Below are positions 16,768 through 25,928 of a stretch of DNA of 57,232 bases, piece after piece (the stretch's first letter is position 1; each line of letters starts with the position of its first letter). The notes beneath the pieces were generated by a model that made no database searches, had not been told where the DNA came from, and saw nothing but the letters and a program-made list of their open reading frames with translations. This DNA is from Bacteroidia bacterium (GTDB lineage Bacteria; Bacteroidota; Bacteroidia; JAIBAJ01). The stretch covers positions 1-57,232 of the forward strand of contig JAIBAJ010000009.1 in the NCBI GenBank assembly GCA_019695265.1, written 5' to 3'. The position numbers and the translations under genes were made by a program.

Positions 16768-17031
16768 ATGAAACAAGGTACCCACCCGGAGAACTATCGC
16801 TTTGTGGTTTTCAAAGATATGTCAAACGAATATTCGTTCTTAAGCCGTTCATGTGCTGAAACCAAAGAAACCATTGTTTGGGAAGACGGAAACGAATATC
16901 CGGTAATCAAATTAGAGATTTCTGATAAGTCTCACCCATATTATACAGGTAAAATGAAATTGGTTGATACGGCTGGTCGTGTTGATAAATTCCGTTCCAG
17001 ATACCAAAAGCATTTGGATACTAAAAAATAA
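16768..17031 (+). CDS. rpmE2: 50S ribosomal protein L31, type B
   Basis: The 87-aa protein begins [17 protein letters not shown] and contains SHPYYTGKM and [11 protein letters not shown], typical of L31. It has the type B length and lacks the CxxC zinc motif of type A. In this phylum it is usually the only L31. It is a single-gene unit with a good promoter and a strong terminator. Confidence 0.96.
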   Translation: MKQGTHPENYRFVVFKDMSNEYSFLSRSCAETKETIVWEDGNEYPVIKLEISDKSHPYYTGKMKLVDTAGRVDKFRSRYQKHLDTKK

Positions 17032-17054
17032 GAAACTGAAAGGTTTAGTAATCG

Positions 17055-17086
17055 AAAATGCCACCCCGAAAGAGGTGGCATTTTTC
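17055..17086 (+). terminator. Terminator of rpmE2
   Basis: Stem AAATGCCACC / GGTGGCATTT around a short loop, followed by T residues, 24 bp after the stop codon. The A tract on the 5' side means it may also stop minus-strand transcription. Confidence 0.88.
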
Positions 17087-17395
17087 GTTATTGACTATTC
17101 CTTTTAGTAAGTTGGAAATGCAGAAAACTCCTTAGGAGTAATTGTACAAGGTTTTCTCTAAATCATTCTCAATTACTTGCTGCTCATTTTTAAAATGATT
17201 GTTTTTCCTTAGTCAGATTTTCAGAGTCGGCTATGTTTACTTCTGTTCACGAGGTATCCCATTGTATCTAATAAAATAGTTTTGGGCTATTTCTCAAATA
17301 ACATGGAAATAACCTTAAACCTTTTCTTTATATCCTGTGAAAGCCACCTACCGTTTTCTGTGGAGAATTTTGGGTAAAAAGGAAAACTCCTTTTG
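17087..17395. other. Intergenic region with nothing recognised
   Basis: AT-rich gap between the convergent rpmE2 and alpha-glucosidase genes. The only structure is a weak AAATAG/CTATTT hairpin near 17275. No family 1 repeat is present, unlike the other large convergent gaps. Confidence 0.5.
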
Positions 17396-19066
17396 TTAAT
17401 CTTCCTTCCAAATTGCAGCTTCATAAGGTCTTAACAGGTTTCGTTCCTTTTGAAAATGATGTGTTAATGAATAAATTTTTCCTGTTTCAGGCCATTTTAC
17501 TTTGCTTGCCTTTCCTCTAAAGTTATAAAGTAGTATGATGGTTTTTCCTTTCCAGTTCCTGGTAATTTGCAATACCTTTCGTTTCCATTTTATCTCTTGA
17601 ATTTGCCCCAATGCCAGAATAGGATTTTCTTTCCTTAACCTAATTAAACTTCGGTATTGATTTAATAGTGAAAATTGATCTAAGGTTTCGCTTTCAACAT
17701 TGATGGTTTGGTAGTCTCCATTTACCGGTAGCCAGGGTGATTTATTGGTTGTAAAGCCGGCATTCGGTGAACTATCCCATTGCATAGGGGTTCTACATTC
17801 GTCCCTATTCATGCTTTCGCCACTCCATTTGGCTAGGGTATTTGCCAAACGACCGTATTTTTTGGGAATTGGGTCGAGGGATGACTTAAATGGAATTTGA
17901 GCTTGTTTCATTCCAAGTTCCTCTCCATAATATAGAAAGGGAATTCCACGTTGGGTTAGCTGTAAACTCGCAATTAGTTTCATTTTGTCGATTCTGTTAC
18001 CCATTCGGCTGATGAATCGCTTTTTGTCGTGGTTGCTGAGTACCCAGGTAGGAAAGAGTGGGTTTTGAAAGTTGGAATCCAATTCTTGGATTAATTTACC
18101 CCACTTGCTGGCTTTGAAAGGAGTATGCAAGGATTTAAATAGAAAAACAGAAGTTAAACCACTGTCGTTTCCGCAAAACTGTTTAATTAAATTCGCCTTT
18201 CCAAACACCTCTCCAACTGCATATTTGGGCTCTGTATATGAATTCATCACCTGCCTTAATTCTCTGGCAAATTGAATGCTTCCGGTCTGATTTTGTGTGT
18301 ATAGGTTTTTTTGAAAAAAGCCATTTGTATTCTCTTCCGATGGCACCATTTTCAAGGAACCGGGGTTGTTACGAAAAAGTGAATCTTCATAAATACAATT
18401 GAAAATATCGAGTCTGAATCCATCGACTCCCTTTTCTAACCAAAACCTGGCAGTTTGGAGCATTTCTGACTTGGTTTCCGGATTGTAATAGTTTAAATCA
18501 GGCTGAAATGGCAAAAAACTTGCCCAATACCAACTTTCAGTCTTGGGAGAATAATTCCAACCACTTCCACCTGTCATTGATTTCCAGTTGTTTGGTTTCA
18601 TTTTTCCTTTCTTCCATATATACCAATTTCGCTTTGGATTATTTTCAGATGAAGCCGATTCAATGAACCATGGATGTTGGTCGCTGGTGTGGTTCATTAC
18701 TAAATCAAGCAAAATCCTCATGCCGCGCCGATGTACCTCTTGAATCAATTCCTGGCAATCTTCCATAGTTCCATAATCAGCCGAAATCGCCTTGAAATTG
18801 CTAATGTCATATCCGAAATCTGCCTGGGGACTAGAAAAGAAAGGGGAAACCCAAATAGTTTCAATCCCAAGGTCTTTTAAATAATCTAGTTTGGAAATAA
18901 TGCCTTTTATATCTCCAATTCCATCTCCGTTGCTGTCATAAAAGCTTCGCGGATAAATTTGGTAAACAGTGGTAGTTTTGTACCAAGGTTCCTGTCCATG
19001 AACCCAGGTAGTGGCCAAAATAATCACCGCAATAAGTAATCCAGGTTTTTTACATTTTTTCCACAT
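17396..19066 (-). CDS. GH13 alpha-glucosidase, exported
   Basis: The 556-aa protein has a signal peptide (LLIAVIILATTWVHG) and starts the barrel at once with YKTTTVYQIYPRSFYDSNGD, as in oligo-1,6-glucosidase and alpha-glucosidase subfamilies. Catalytic motifs are DLVMNHTSDQ, GFRLDIFN (nucleophile Asp), VGEVFG (acid/base Glu) and VLSNHDKKR (third Asp). It should release glucose from short alpha-glucans in the periplasm. Its ATG lies 17 bp inside the 3' end of the upstream sensor kinase gene in another frame, so translation is probably coupled. No Cys lipobox is present, so it is likely soluble. Confidence 0.9.
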   Translation of the reverse strand: MWKKCKKPGLLIAVIILATTWVHGQEPWYKTTTVYQIYPRSFYDSNGDGIGDIKGIISKLDYLKDLGIETIWVSPFFSSPQADFGYDISNFKAISADYGTMEDCQELIQEVHRRGMRILLDLVMNHTSDQHPWFIESASSENNPKRNWYIWKKGKMKPNNWKSMTGGSGWNYSPKTESWYWASFLPFQPDLNYYNPETKSEMLQTARFWLEKGVDGFRLDIFNCIYEDSLFRNNPGSLKMVPSEENTNGFFQKNLYTQNQTGSIQFARELRQVMNSYTEPKYAVGEVFGKANLIKQFCGNDSGLTSVFLFKSLHTPFKASKWGKLIQELDSNFQNPLFPTWVLSNHDKKRFISRMGNRIDKMKLIASLQLTQRGIPFLYYGEELGMKQAQIPFKSSLDPIPKKYGRLANTLAKWSGESMNRDECRTPMQWDSSPNAGFTTNKSPWLPVNGDYQTINVESETLDQFSLLNQYRSLIRLRKENPILALGQIQEIKWKRKVLQITRNWKGKTIILLYNFRGKASKVKWPETGKIYSLTHHFQKERNLLRPYEAAIWKED

Positions 19067-20930
19067 TTAAAATAAATTCAGTTTTTGTGCCTTTTTCATT
19101 ACTGGATATGGTAAATCTTCCTTCCATTTCTTTCATTCGGTAGGCCATGTTTTTTAATCCATTCCCTTTTTTCTTTTCATTCACATCAAAGCCCTTTCCA
19201 TTGTCCTGAACCCATAACCAAATTTGGAACGCTTCTACTCTTAATCCAATTTCGATAAAAGTTGCCTCGCTGTATTTGATGGCATTATTTACTGATTCCT
19301 TCGCCACTAACAGGAGGTTTCTTCTTTGCTGGTTTAATAAGCTTATATCGGGTATTTCGGAAGGGAAGTTAAATTGATAATCCATTTCCGATACCTCTAA
19401 TAAATTTCCAAGTTCTTCTCTTAAATAAATAACTAATTGTTCCAGGGTTTTGGTCTCGGGATCCATACTCCAGATAATTTCTTTCATACTTCCTGCCAGT
19501 TTTCGACCGGTATTTGCAATTTCTTGTAATTCCCCCAATTGGCCATTTTGCTTCCTTGCATTTTCACTCAGAAGGGTAATAAGGGTTAATCCGGCACCAA
19601 AATCATCATGCAGTTCTTTACTTATTCGTCTTCTTTCTCTATCCTGGGTGTCTAAAATTTGTTGATTTATTTGTTTTTGTTGTTCCAAATAGGATAGTAG
19701 TATTTTTTCTTTCTCTTGTTTATAAAGGTAGAATTGCCGGGTAATACCGGCTGTCATTAATACAATTTCAACCATAATTCCCATGGTCATAAAGGAACCG
19801 GATGAAATGGGTAAATTGATATATCCACTGTGTCTGCCAATAACCATAACTGAAGCAGCCATGCTGGTTACGACCGCAAAAAAATAAAATAAAACTACAG
19901 TGTTTTTTCGAATGGATATTACCAATAAATAAATGGATAAAACCAAAATAAACAGGAAGTTGAAGATAAAATGTACCTGCATGTAGCTCGACATAAACCT
20001 TGGTTCCAGGTTGTTAACCCATGGCAAAAGTGGTAGAATGCCCGCCAAAATAACAACCATAGAAAGGATATATAGAATTCGTCGTACCAGTCCCTTGGGG
20101 TCGTAAACTTTACAAAATTCCATACAGGTAGCCATAAAAAAGCCAAGTGCGATTACACTTACCGGTGGACCCGTCTTGGTAGCCCATACCGGATGGTTGG
20201 GATATAAATACTGAAAGAAATAGCCTTCTGTCGCTCCTAACCAAACCAAAACAGATAAGGAGTAAAGACTATAAAAAATAAACAAGGGATTATAGGAATT
20301 AAAATAAAAGAATATTCCAAAAAAAATGGTTAATATCAAAATACCTGAAACAAATCCGGTAAGCAGATAAGCTGATTGAAGACTTTTGTATAAACCATTG
20401 GCCTCCAATAAGGTAATTGGCAATTGCAAGGTGCTGCCTTTATGCAGAATGTGAACAAAAAACTCGGAGCTTTCTCCTGACTCTAACTCGAATGGATAAA
20501 CAAAAAGATTGGAATACACCGGTCGATTCGAAAATGGGTAATAGTCGCCCATTACCAAAGTATCCTTGACTAAAGTATCGTTTATCCTGTAAACTACCAA
20601 CTGATTAAGTCTTGGATTTTCAAACTGAATAAACAAGGTTTGTTTTCCAACCTTGTTCATTATTTTAAAATGAATCCAGTAATTCTCCTTGCTAATTCCT
20701 AAGTTGAGGTCGGATAAGGTGTTTTGCTTAAATTTTCCTGACCGAAAGAGTTGTTTGGCTTGTTGGAATTGAATAGCGGTATCACCCTCTCCTAAATAAT
20801 GAATTGCTCCAAATCCTATAGCCGTTTTTTCTTGTCCTTGGTATTCAATCGGTTGGGCTAGGGCAATACATGGAAACAGCCAAACTATGAACACAAATGG
20901 AATCCATAGTTTGGCTGGTGGTTGATGCAT
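19050..20930 (-). CDS. 7TM-DISM sensor histidine kinase (HisKA_3 type)
   Basis: After a signal peptide, residues about 30-180 form a periplasmic 7TMR-DISM extracellular domain, followed by seven membrane helices (about 185-400). A short coiled coil leads to a HisKA_3 dimerisation domain (RERRRISKELHDDFGAGL; phospho-acceptor His near 441) and an HATPase_c domain (KESVNNAIKYSE, DNGKGFD, GNGLKNM). This is the NarX/DesK class that normally feeds a LuxR-type regulator, but none is encoded in the window. The extracellular domain class is thought to bind carbohydrates or similar ligands, which suits the overlapping alpha-glucosidase gene downstream. Confidence 0.9.
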   Translation of the reverse strand: MHQPPAKLWIPFVFIVWLFPCIALAQPIEYQGQEKTAIGFGAIHYLGEGDTAIQFQQAKQLFRSGKFKQNTLSDLNLGISKENYWIHFKIMNKVGKQTLFIQFENPRLNQLVVYRINDTLVKDTLVMGDYYPFSNRPVYSNLFVYPFELESGESSEFFVHILHKGSTLQLPITLLEANGLYKSLQSAYLLTGFVSGILILTIFFGIFFYFNSYNPLFIFYSLYSLSVLVWLGATEGYFFQYLYPNHPVWATKTGPPVSVIALGFFMATCMEFCKVYDPKGLVRRILYILSMVVILAGILPLLPWVNNLEPRFMSSYMQVHFIFNFLFILVLSIYLLVISIRKNTVVLFYFFAVVTSMAASVMVIGRHSGYINLPISSGSFMTMGIMVEIVLMTAGITRQFYLYKQEKEKILLSYLEQQKQINQQILDTQDRERRRISKELHDDFGAGLTLITLLSENARKQNGQLGELQEIANTGRKLAGSMKEIIWSMDPETKTLEQLVIYLREELGNLLEVSEMDYQFNFPSEIPDISLLNQQRRNLLLVAKESVNNAIKYSEATFIEIGLRVEAFQIWLWVQDNGKGFDVNEKKKGNGLKNMAYRMKEMEGRFTISSNEKGTKTEFILNVEKM

Positions 20931-21009
20931 TAGCTCTTACTTATTTATGCCTGCAAGTAAGATAATTTTTGGGTGTTTTGATAGGGTTGGTTATAATTTT
21001 CACTTGTTG

Positions 21010-22311
21010 CTATTCTTTTACCAGTTTGGTGGTAAAAAGGATGGTGTTATTTTTAATAAAATCAGCCATGTAAATGCCTGTTGCTAAGGCATCTAAGTTG
21101 AATTTTCCTTGGCTAATCTCTGTCCGGGTAATTAATTTCCCGCTAAGATCCTTTATTAGTACTAATTCCGGAGTGAGTAAGGATTGAATGGTGAAATTTC
21201 CGGCTCCGGGGTTGGGAAATACCAAAGTTTCAGGATGAAATTCGTTCAATCCATTCGATAGTCCGTAAAGATAAATGTCGCTTACATTGCATTGCATTGC
21301 CAATTTCCCTTGATGCATGCCAAACTTTACTCCATTTATTGCTGCCGGAGAAGAGGACGGAAGTCCATCCGTTTTAAAACTAATTTGATCTATTCCGCTT
21401 GCAGTACCAATTACGTCAACCACCGATCCTTCTTGGTTGTTTTGTAAGGCAAAGTATACGGTTTGGCCATTTGCATAACCGGCAGTAACTTGTTGCAATT
21501 GTCCATTGTTGTTATTGCCTAACAAGGCAGTTGCAGCATTTGCCTGATTCCAGGTGAGTCCGTTGTCGTCTGTGTAATTTATTCCATGTTGTGTTAAGTT
21601 ATTCCATTGTCCGTAACTGTATATGCGTCCATTGCTTTGATCTAAAATGAATCCGCTAACTACGGTTGAATAATCATTCCCCATGGATGGAACCCGAGCC
21701 TCCCAAGTTTGTCCTTCATTGGTTGAAACATACAAGGTGTGTATGCCGGTGTTATCATAGGCAATAAAGCTACCATTGTAATAAACCAAAGGGTCTGAAC
21801 CTCCATTCAAGGCGGTTGGAACATCTATTTTAGCCCAATCCATACTGGTATTCAAATCTTTGTAATAGTAACCAGCGCTTCCCATGTTTAGAATAATAAT
21901 ATGGTCAAACAATTGAATTCCATAAGCTAATGTAACAACTCCTTGTCCGCTTTGAGGTAGGCCAACGGTGTCTAAAATATAGGTCGAGCCTCCGTCGATT
22001 GTGTAATAAACCATGGAGTAGGCCAAGTTGTGTATGGTAGTTAAGTATAGTTTGTTTCCTGTGCTTTGCATAAATCGGGGTGAGCCGGTTATGCCTGTTA
22101 CCGTTATTTCTGTCCAGGAACTTTGGTCGGAATTAAGTTTGTTCAAAGTGGCTGTAAATCCATTAAAAACAGTTGAATACAGTTCGCCTTGGTGCGATTC
22201 CATTCCGGTTATAGCCAAATAGGTTACATTCGTGAGGTTAGTCGGCTGCCAGCTTTGGGACATTCCGCGCAGGCTTATCAAACAAAGGAGTAGGAGTAAT
22301 GATTTCTTCAT
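21010..22311 (-). CDS. Secreted protein with T9SS type A sorting domain
   Basis: The 433-aa protein has a signal peptide (KSLLLLLCLISLRG). The body of about 330 aa has repeated Ser/Asp/Gly-Thr motifs such as SGQGV, TDDNGLTWNQ and STNEGQTWEAR, which are BNR or sialidase-type Asp-box units and imply a beta-propeller. The last about 75 aa are a Por-type sorting domain: VFPNPGAGNFTI, LIKDLSGK, LDALATGIYMADF. It should be secreted through the type IX system and attached to the surface or released. Substrate binding or enzyme activity cannot be inferred. It lies 79 bp upstream of the sensor kinase gene on the same strand. Confidence 0.85.
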   Translation of the reverse strand: MKKSLLLLLCLISLRGMSQSWQPTNLTNVTYLAITGMESHQGELYSTVFNGFTATLNKLNSDQSSWTEITVTGITGSPRFMQSTGNKLYLTTIHNLAYSMVYYTIDGGSTYILDTVGLPQSGQGVVTLAYGIQLFDHIIILNMGSAGYYYKDLNTSMDWAKIDVPTALNGGSDPLVYYNGSFIAYDNTGIHTLYVSTNEGQTWEARVPSMGNDYSTVVSGFILDQSNGRIYSYGQWNNLTQHGINYTDDNGLTWNQANAATALLGNNNNGQLQQVTAGYANGQTVYFALQNNQEGSVVDVIGTASGIDQISFKTDGLPSSSPAAINGVKFGMHQGKLAMQCNVSDIYLYGLSNGLNEFHPETLVFPNPGAGNFTIQSLLTPELVLIKDLSGKLITRTEISQGKFNLDALATGIYMADFIKNNTILFTTKLVKE

Positions 22312-22469
22312 GTTTAATTAATTATACGAAGTACAGGATATTTCATTGATGAATTTGTCTAGGTTTTAATTTTTATTACCAATAGTTTATTTAGATGTTT
22401 GTTTGTCAGTGTTTTATGGTGTTTTTTGGTGTTGTTTTCTCTTTTTTATTGCTTGATTTTTTTGTATTT

Positions 22470-22620
22470 GGGGGCCCCATTCGCCACAATCAATTTTGCT
22501 TGCCCCGGAATAGTTGAAGGCGAATGGCCGGGCTTTCGGCTGTAGTCTTAGCCTCCTTCGCTAAGGCGAAAGGAGGCTAAGAGCTACTTGCCTCTATCCC
22601 TGGCCCGGCGAAACCCCAAC
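22470..22620 (-). repeat. Structured intergenic repeat family 1, copy C
   Basis: On the minus strand it begins GGGGTTTCGCCGGGC. The inner stem is GGG/CCC where copies A, B, D, E and F have ACG/CGT. The variable arm is an almost perfect hairpin of 16 bp (TCTTAGCC... / ...GGCTAAGA, one bulged base, CTTA tip). The second arm is CCATTCGCC/GGCGAATGG and the closing stem GGGC/GCCC. It is the only copy placed between divergent genes. Confidence 0.87.
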
Positions 22621-22720
22621 CTATACAATTTTGTCCAATCAGTTTGTTTGGCTTTAGCAATAAGGTTGGTTTGGTGGTGGTTTATTTGGATAGGTTTTAA
22701 ATTTTTAAGTAGTGTGGAAT

Positions 22721-22755
22721 TTGTAAAAAAGATAAATCCAACTTACTTACATTTG
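22721..22755 (+). promoter_or_regulatory. Probable promoter of the arginine decarboxylase-like gene
   Basis: TAcaTTTG at 22748-22755 followed by C, with TTG at 22721-22723. The 24-base spacer is one longer than the usual limit. Transcription would start about 30 bases before the ATG. Confidence 0.55.
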
Positions 22756-22792
22756 CAAAAATTCTCTAATCTAACTAATTCGGATTTACAAA

Positions 22793-24187
22793 ATGGAAGG
22801 TAATAAGTATTACGATTTGATATCTCAAACATTTGAATTCCCTCAAGAGGGTTTTGAAGTTATTGATAATGAACTGCATTTCAATGGTATCAATTTGATG
22901 GATATTATTGAGCAATATGGTACTCCTTTAAAAATCAGTTACCTTCCCCGGATTTCTCAACAAATACAAAAGGCAAAGCGTATGTTTAATGTTGCTTTTG
23001 CTAAAACAGATTATAAGGGTAATTATACCTATTGCTATTGTACCAAGAGTTCTCATTTCTCCTTTATTATGGAAGAGGTTTTGGAAAATGGTGCTCAGCT
23101 TGAAACATCTTCGGCCTACGATATTCAAATTATTAGGGCTTTGCACGAAACCAATAAAATTGATAAAAAGCTAACCATCGTTTGCAATGGCTTTAAAAGG
23201 GACGTGTACCAGGAATATATTTTGGAGTTGATAAATGATGGTTTCGAAAATGTAATTCCTGTACTCGACAATATGGAGGAATTGGAGTATTATAAAAATC
23301 ACCTTACGAAACGAACCAAGTTGGGAATTCGAATAGCATCTGAGGAGGAACCTAAATTTGAGTTTTACACCTCTAGATTGGGTATTCGATACAAGGAAAT
23401 TGTGGATTTCTACAAAAATGAGATTCATGAAAATCCCAAGTTTGAATTGAAAATGCTTCACTTTTTTATTAATACCGGAATTAAGGACAGCATTTATTAT
23501 TGGAGTGAATTGAAAAAGTGCTTGGATGTTTACTGTCAGTTAAAGAAGATTTGCCCTGAATTGGATAGTTTAAATATTGGTGGTGGAATGCCAATTAAAA
23601 CCTCCTTAAACTTTGAGTACGATTATGAATACATGATTGAGGCTATTGTTAGCAGAATTAAGCAGGTTTGTGAGGAAAACGATGTGCCTGAACCCAATAT
23701 TTTTACTGAATTTGGTTCCTATACTGTTGGAGAAAGTGGTGCTACTTTGTATTCTGTTCTAGGACAAAAATTGCAAAACGATAGTGAATTGTGGTATATG
23801 ATTGATAGTTCATTCATTACCACTTTGCCTGATACCTGGGGGATTTCCCAACGATTTATACTCTTAGCTATTAATAATTGGGATAAGGACTATCAAAGGG
23901 TTAACCTAGGTGGAATTACCTGTGATAGTCAGGATTATTATAATTCCGAAGCGCATTTAAATCAAGTGTTTCTTCCAAAAGCAGATAAAGAATCACCACA
24001 ATATTTAGGATTCTTTCATACCGGCGCTTACCAGGAAAGTTTGGGTGGATATGGAGGAATTCAACATTGCCTGGTACCTGCACCAAAACATGTTTTAATT
24101 GATTTGGATGAAAATGATGAGGTAGTAACCCGATTGTTTGCCAAGGAACAGAGTTTTAAAAGCATGCTGAAAATCCTGGGTTACTAA
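22793..24187 (+). CDS. PLP-dependent fold III decarboxylase, probable arginine decarboxylase
   Basis: The 464-aa protein belongs to the alanine racemase-fold amino acid decarboxylases. The PLP lysine motif is YCYCTKSSHFSF near residue 80, and GGGMPIKTS near 262 and EFGSYTVGESG near 305 form the PLP phosphate and substrate regions. The sequence is the Bacteroidota type usually labelled arginine decarboxylase (SpeA function, agmatine for polyamine synthesis). It is shorter than the 630-aa SpeA of Proteobacteria. Diaminopimelate or carboxynorspermidine decarboxylase activity is a less likely alternative. It is a single gene between repeat copies C and D. Confidence 0.75.
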   Translation: MEGNKYYDLISQTFEFPQEGFEVIDNELHFNGINLMDIIEQYGTPLKISYLPRISQQIQKAKRMFNVAFAKTDYKGNYTYCYCTKSSHFSFIMEEVLENGAQLETSSAYDIQIIRALHETNKIDKKLTIVCNGFKRDVYQEYILELINDGFENVIPVLDNMEELEYYKNHLTKRTKLGIRIASEEEPKFEFYTSRLGIRYKEIVDFYKNEIHENPKFELKMLHFFINTGIKDSIYYWSELKKCLDVYCQLKKICPELDSLNIGGGMPIKTSLNFEYDYEYMIEAIVSRIKQVCEENDVPEPNIFTEFGSYTVGESGATLYSVLGQKLQNDSELWYMIDSSFITTLPDTWGISQRFILLAINNWDKDYQRVNLGGITCDSQDYYNSEAHLNQVFLPKADKESPQYLGFFHTGAYQESLGGYGGIQHCLVPAPKHVLIDLDENDEVVTRLFAKEQSFKSMLKILGY

Positions 24188-24234
24188 GGTATAAAGGAAG
24201 GTGTTTGGAGCAGAAAACCCTTGATTATTCATAA

Positions 24235-24329
24235 AACCCAAATTAATCAATAGGAGGATTCCTAATCCGAACTACTTGATTTAGTAGGGTTTACCCCGAG
24301 TTAAGATTTTCTAATGGTTAATTTGGGTT
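24235..24329 (-). repeat. Repeat family 2, copy b (short form with inverted ends)
   Basis: 95 bp with terminal inverted repeats AACCCAAATTAAYCAWTAG (three mismatches at most). The minus strand carries the shared block CGGGGTAAACCC, CTAAATCAAGTAGTTCGGAT and AATCCTC found in copies a and c, but lacks their first half. The ends and size resemble a miniature inverted-repeat element. Confidence 0.72.
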
Positions 24330-24357
24330 AAATTTTCTTTCCAGGTGGAGGTAGGTA

Positions 24358-24513
24358 GGGGTTGCACCTCGGGCAACGATTGAGGCAGGTAGCCCACAGG
24401 ACACCGACGGCGTTAGCCTAGGGGGACGAGGACTACAGCCGAAAGCGTGACCCGAACGCCATTAACTTGCAGATGGATGTTGCAGGAAATGGTGTTGGCG
24501 GAGGGGGCCCGCC
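24358..24513 (+). repeat. Structured intergenic repeat family 1, copy D
   Basis: Starts GGGGTTGCACCTCGGGC and ends GGGGGCCCGCC. The internal loop is ATTGA/GAAAG instead of ATAGA/GATAG, so an A.T pair has become T.A while the neighbouring G.A/A.G pair is kept. The variable arm is very close to copy A. The second arm pairs CGCCA/TGGCG at its base. Confidence 0.86.
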
Positions 24514-24641
24514 AAAAATTAAACATACATTTATGTTGGATGATTCTCTTACAGGGATTGCCAGAAGAAATTTGATTTAAATATTTTTTGATTTTCTGTG
24601 CAAGGTTGAGCAATAGTTTTACTTTAGGTGCTCATTTAAAT

Positions 24642-25928
24642 ATGGCAGCACCTTTACCTCATTCCTCAGTTTTAAATTCCGATTCAACCAAGTATGGATC
24701 GGCATTGATAAGTCTCACAACCTTGTTTTTTATGTGGGGCTTCCTAACTTCCTTTAACGATATTCTTATCCCTCATTTAAAGTCTGTTTTTAGTTTGGGA
24801 TACGGACAAGTGATGTTGGTTCAATCTTCATTTTTTATTGCCTATTTTTTGGTTTCTATTCCGGCAGGTGTTCTTGTGAGTAGGTATGGATATCGCAAAG
24901 GCATACTCACCGGATTGTTGCTGGCCTCTGCAGGTGCTTTTTTATTTTTTCCGGCCGCTGAAATGGTTTCATTTTCTATGTTTTTGCTAGCATTGTTTGT
25001 ATTAGCATCCGGAATAACAGTTTTGCAGGTTTCTGCTAATCCTTATGTTTCAATCCTTGGTCCACCTGAAACAGCCTCGAGTAGGTTGAACCTTTCACAG
25101 GCACTGAATTCCTTAGGTCATACTATGGGACCGATGGTTGGGGCATTTCTTATACTGGGTCATGATGTTTTAACTGCGGAGCAAATTAAGACCCTATTAC
25201 CGGAGCAGTTGCAGCAGTACAAGACCGAACAGGTTGATTTAGTTAAATTACCATATATTGGCTTAGCTGTTTCTTTGTTTTTGTTAATGTTGGTAATGGC
25301 TAAGGTTAAATTGCCTCAAACGCTAATTCAGGAAACATCCAATTGGGTTTCTTGGAAGAACACTCTCCGAAACAAAGGGTTGTTATTGGCTTCCTTGGCT
25401 ATTTTCCTGTATGTTGGAGCAGAGGTTTCGATTGGAAGTTTTTTAGTTAATTTCTTTTCTCAGAAAGAAATAGGAGGTTTGAGCGAAAAGGAAGCAGGAA
25501 AGTTGGTGTCGTATTATTGGGGAGCGGCTATGGCAGGAAGGTTTTTAGGGTCTTACCTTATGCGTACATTTAATCCTCGTACACTATTATCCTGGGCGTC
25601 TACCGGCTCAGGTTTGTTGGTTTTGGCAACTGTTTTCGGGTCAGGGGAAATGGCCATGTATACCATTTTATCGGTAGGTTTATTTAATTCCATCATGTTT
25701 CCTACCATTTTTACCATTGGCATTAAGGGTTTAGGAGTGCTAACCGGACAGGGTAGTTCCATATTGGTTATGTGCATTGTTGGAGGTGGTATTATTCCGC
25801 TTATTCAAGGCAATATGGCTGACTTTTGGGGAATACAAACGTCCTTTCTGCTTCCGTTGGTTTGCTATGCCTATATTCTATGGTTTGCAAAAAGATCTGA
25901 TACAAAAACCGATGTTCTAGCCGAATGA
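24642..25928 (+). CDS. MFS sugar permease, FucP-type
   Basis: The ATG at 24642 is preferred because the 18 codons before it are polar and precede the usual start. The protein of about 428 aa has 12 membrane segments. It begins with LTTLFFMWGFLTSFNDILIPHLK, the signature of the FHS family of sugar:H+ symporters (fucose, glucose/galactose, N-acetylglucosamine), and has RLNLSQALNSLGHTMGP near 155. Its stop codon overlaps the ATG of the GH125 gene by 4 bp, so it is part of a mannoside-degrading operon and a mannose-type hexose is the likely cargo. That assignment is by context. Confidence 0.85.
   Translation: MAAPLPHSSVLNSDSTKYGSALISLTTLFFMWGFLTSFNDILIPHLKSVFSLGYGQVMLVQSSFFIAYFLVSIPAGVLVSRYGYRKGILTGLLLASAGAFLFFPAAEMVSFSMFLLALFVLASGITVLQVSANPYVSILGPPETASSRLNLSQALNSLGHTMGPMVGAFLILGHDVLTAEQIKTLLPEQLQQYKTEQVDLVKLPYIGLAVSLFLLMLVMAKVKLPQTLIQETSNWVSWKNTLRNKGLLLASLAIFLYVGAEVSIGSFLVNFFSQKEIGGLSEKEAGKLVSYYWGAAMAGRFLGSYLMRTFNPRTLLSWASTGSGLLVLATVFGSGEMAMYTILSVGLFNSIMFPTIFTIGIKGLGVLTGQGSSILVMCIVGGGIIPLIQGNMADFWGIQTSFLLPLVCYAYILWFAKRSDTKTDVLAE

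Larger units (their letters stand above)
22312..22792. other. Divergent intergenic region with repeat copy C and a promoter
   Basis: Holds family 1 copy C (22470-22620) and a promoter-like element ahead of the decarboxylase gene. I see nothing in 22312-22469. A reading frame at 22588-22803 overlaps the repeat and has no protein-like features. Confidence 0.6.
24188..24641. other. Intergenic region with family 2 copy b and family 1 copy D
   Basis: Between two plus-strand genes. It contains a short family 2 repeat (24235-24329) and, 28 bp later, family 1 copy D (24358-24513). The remaining 128 bp before the transporter gene must hold its promoter, but no clean TAnnTTTG was found. Confidence 0.6.

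Noticed and set aside
22588-22803. Plus-strand reading frame of 71 aa
   Set aside because: It overlaps repeat copy C and the decarboxylase promoter and ends inside that gene in another frame.
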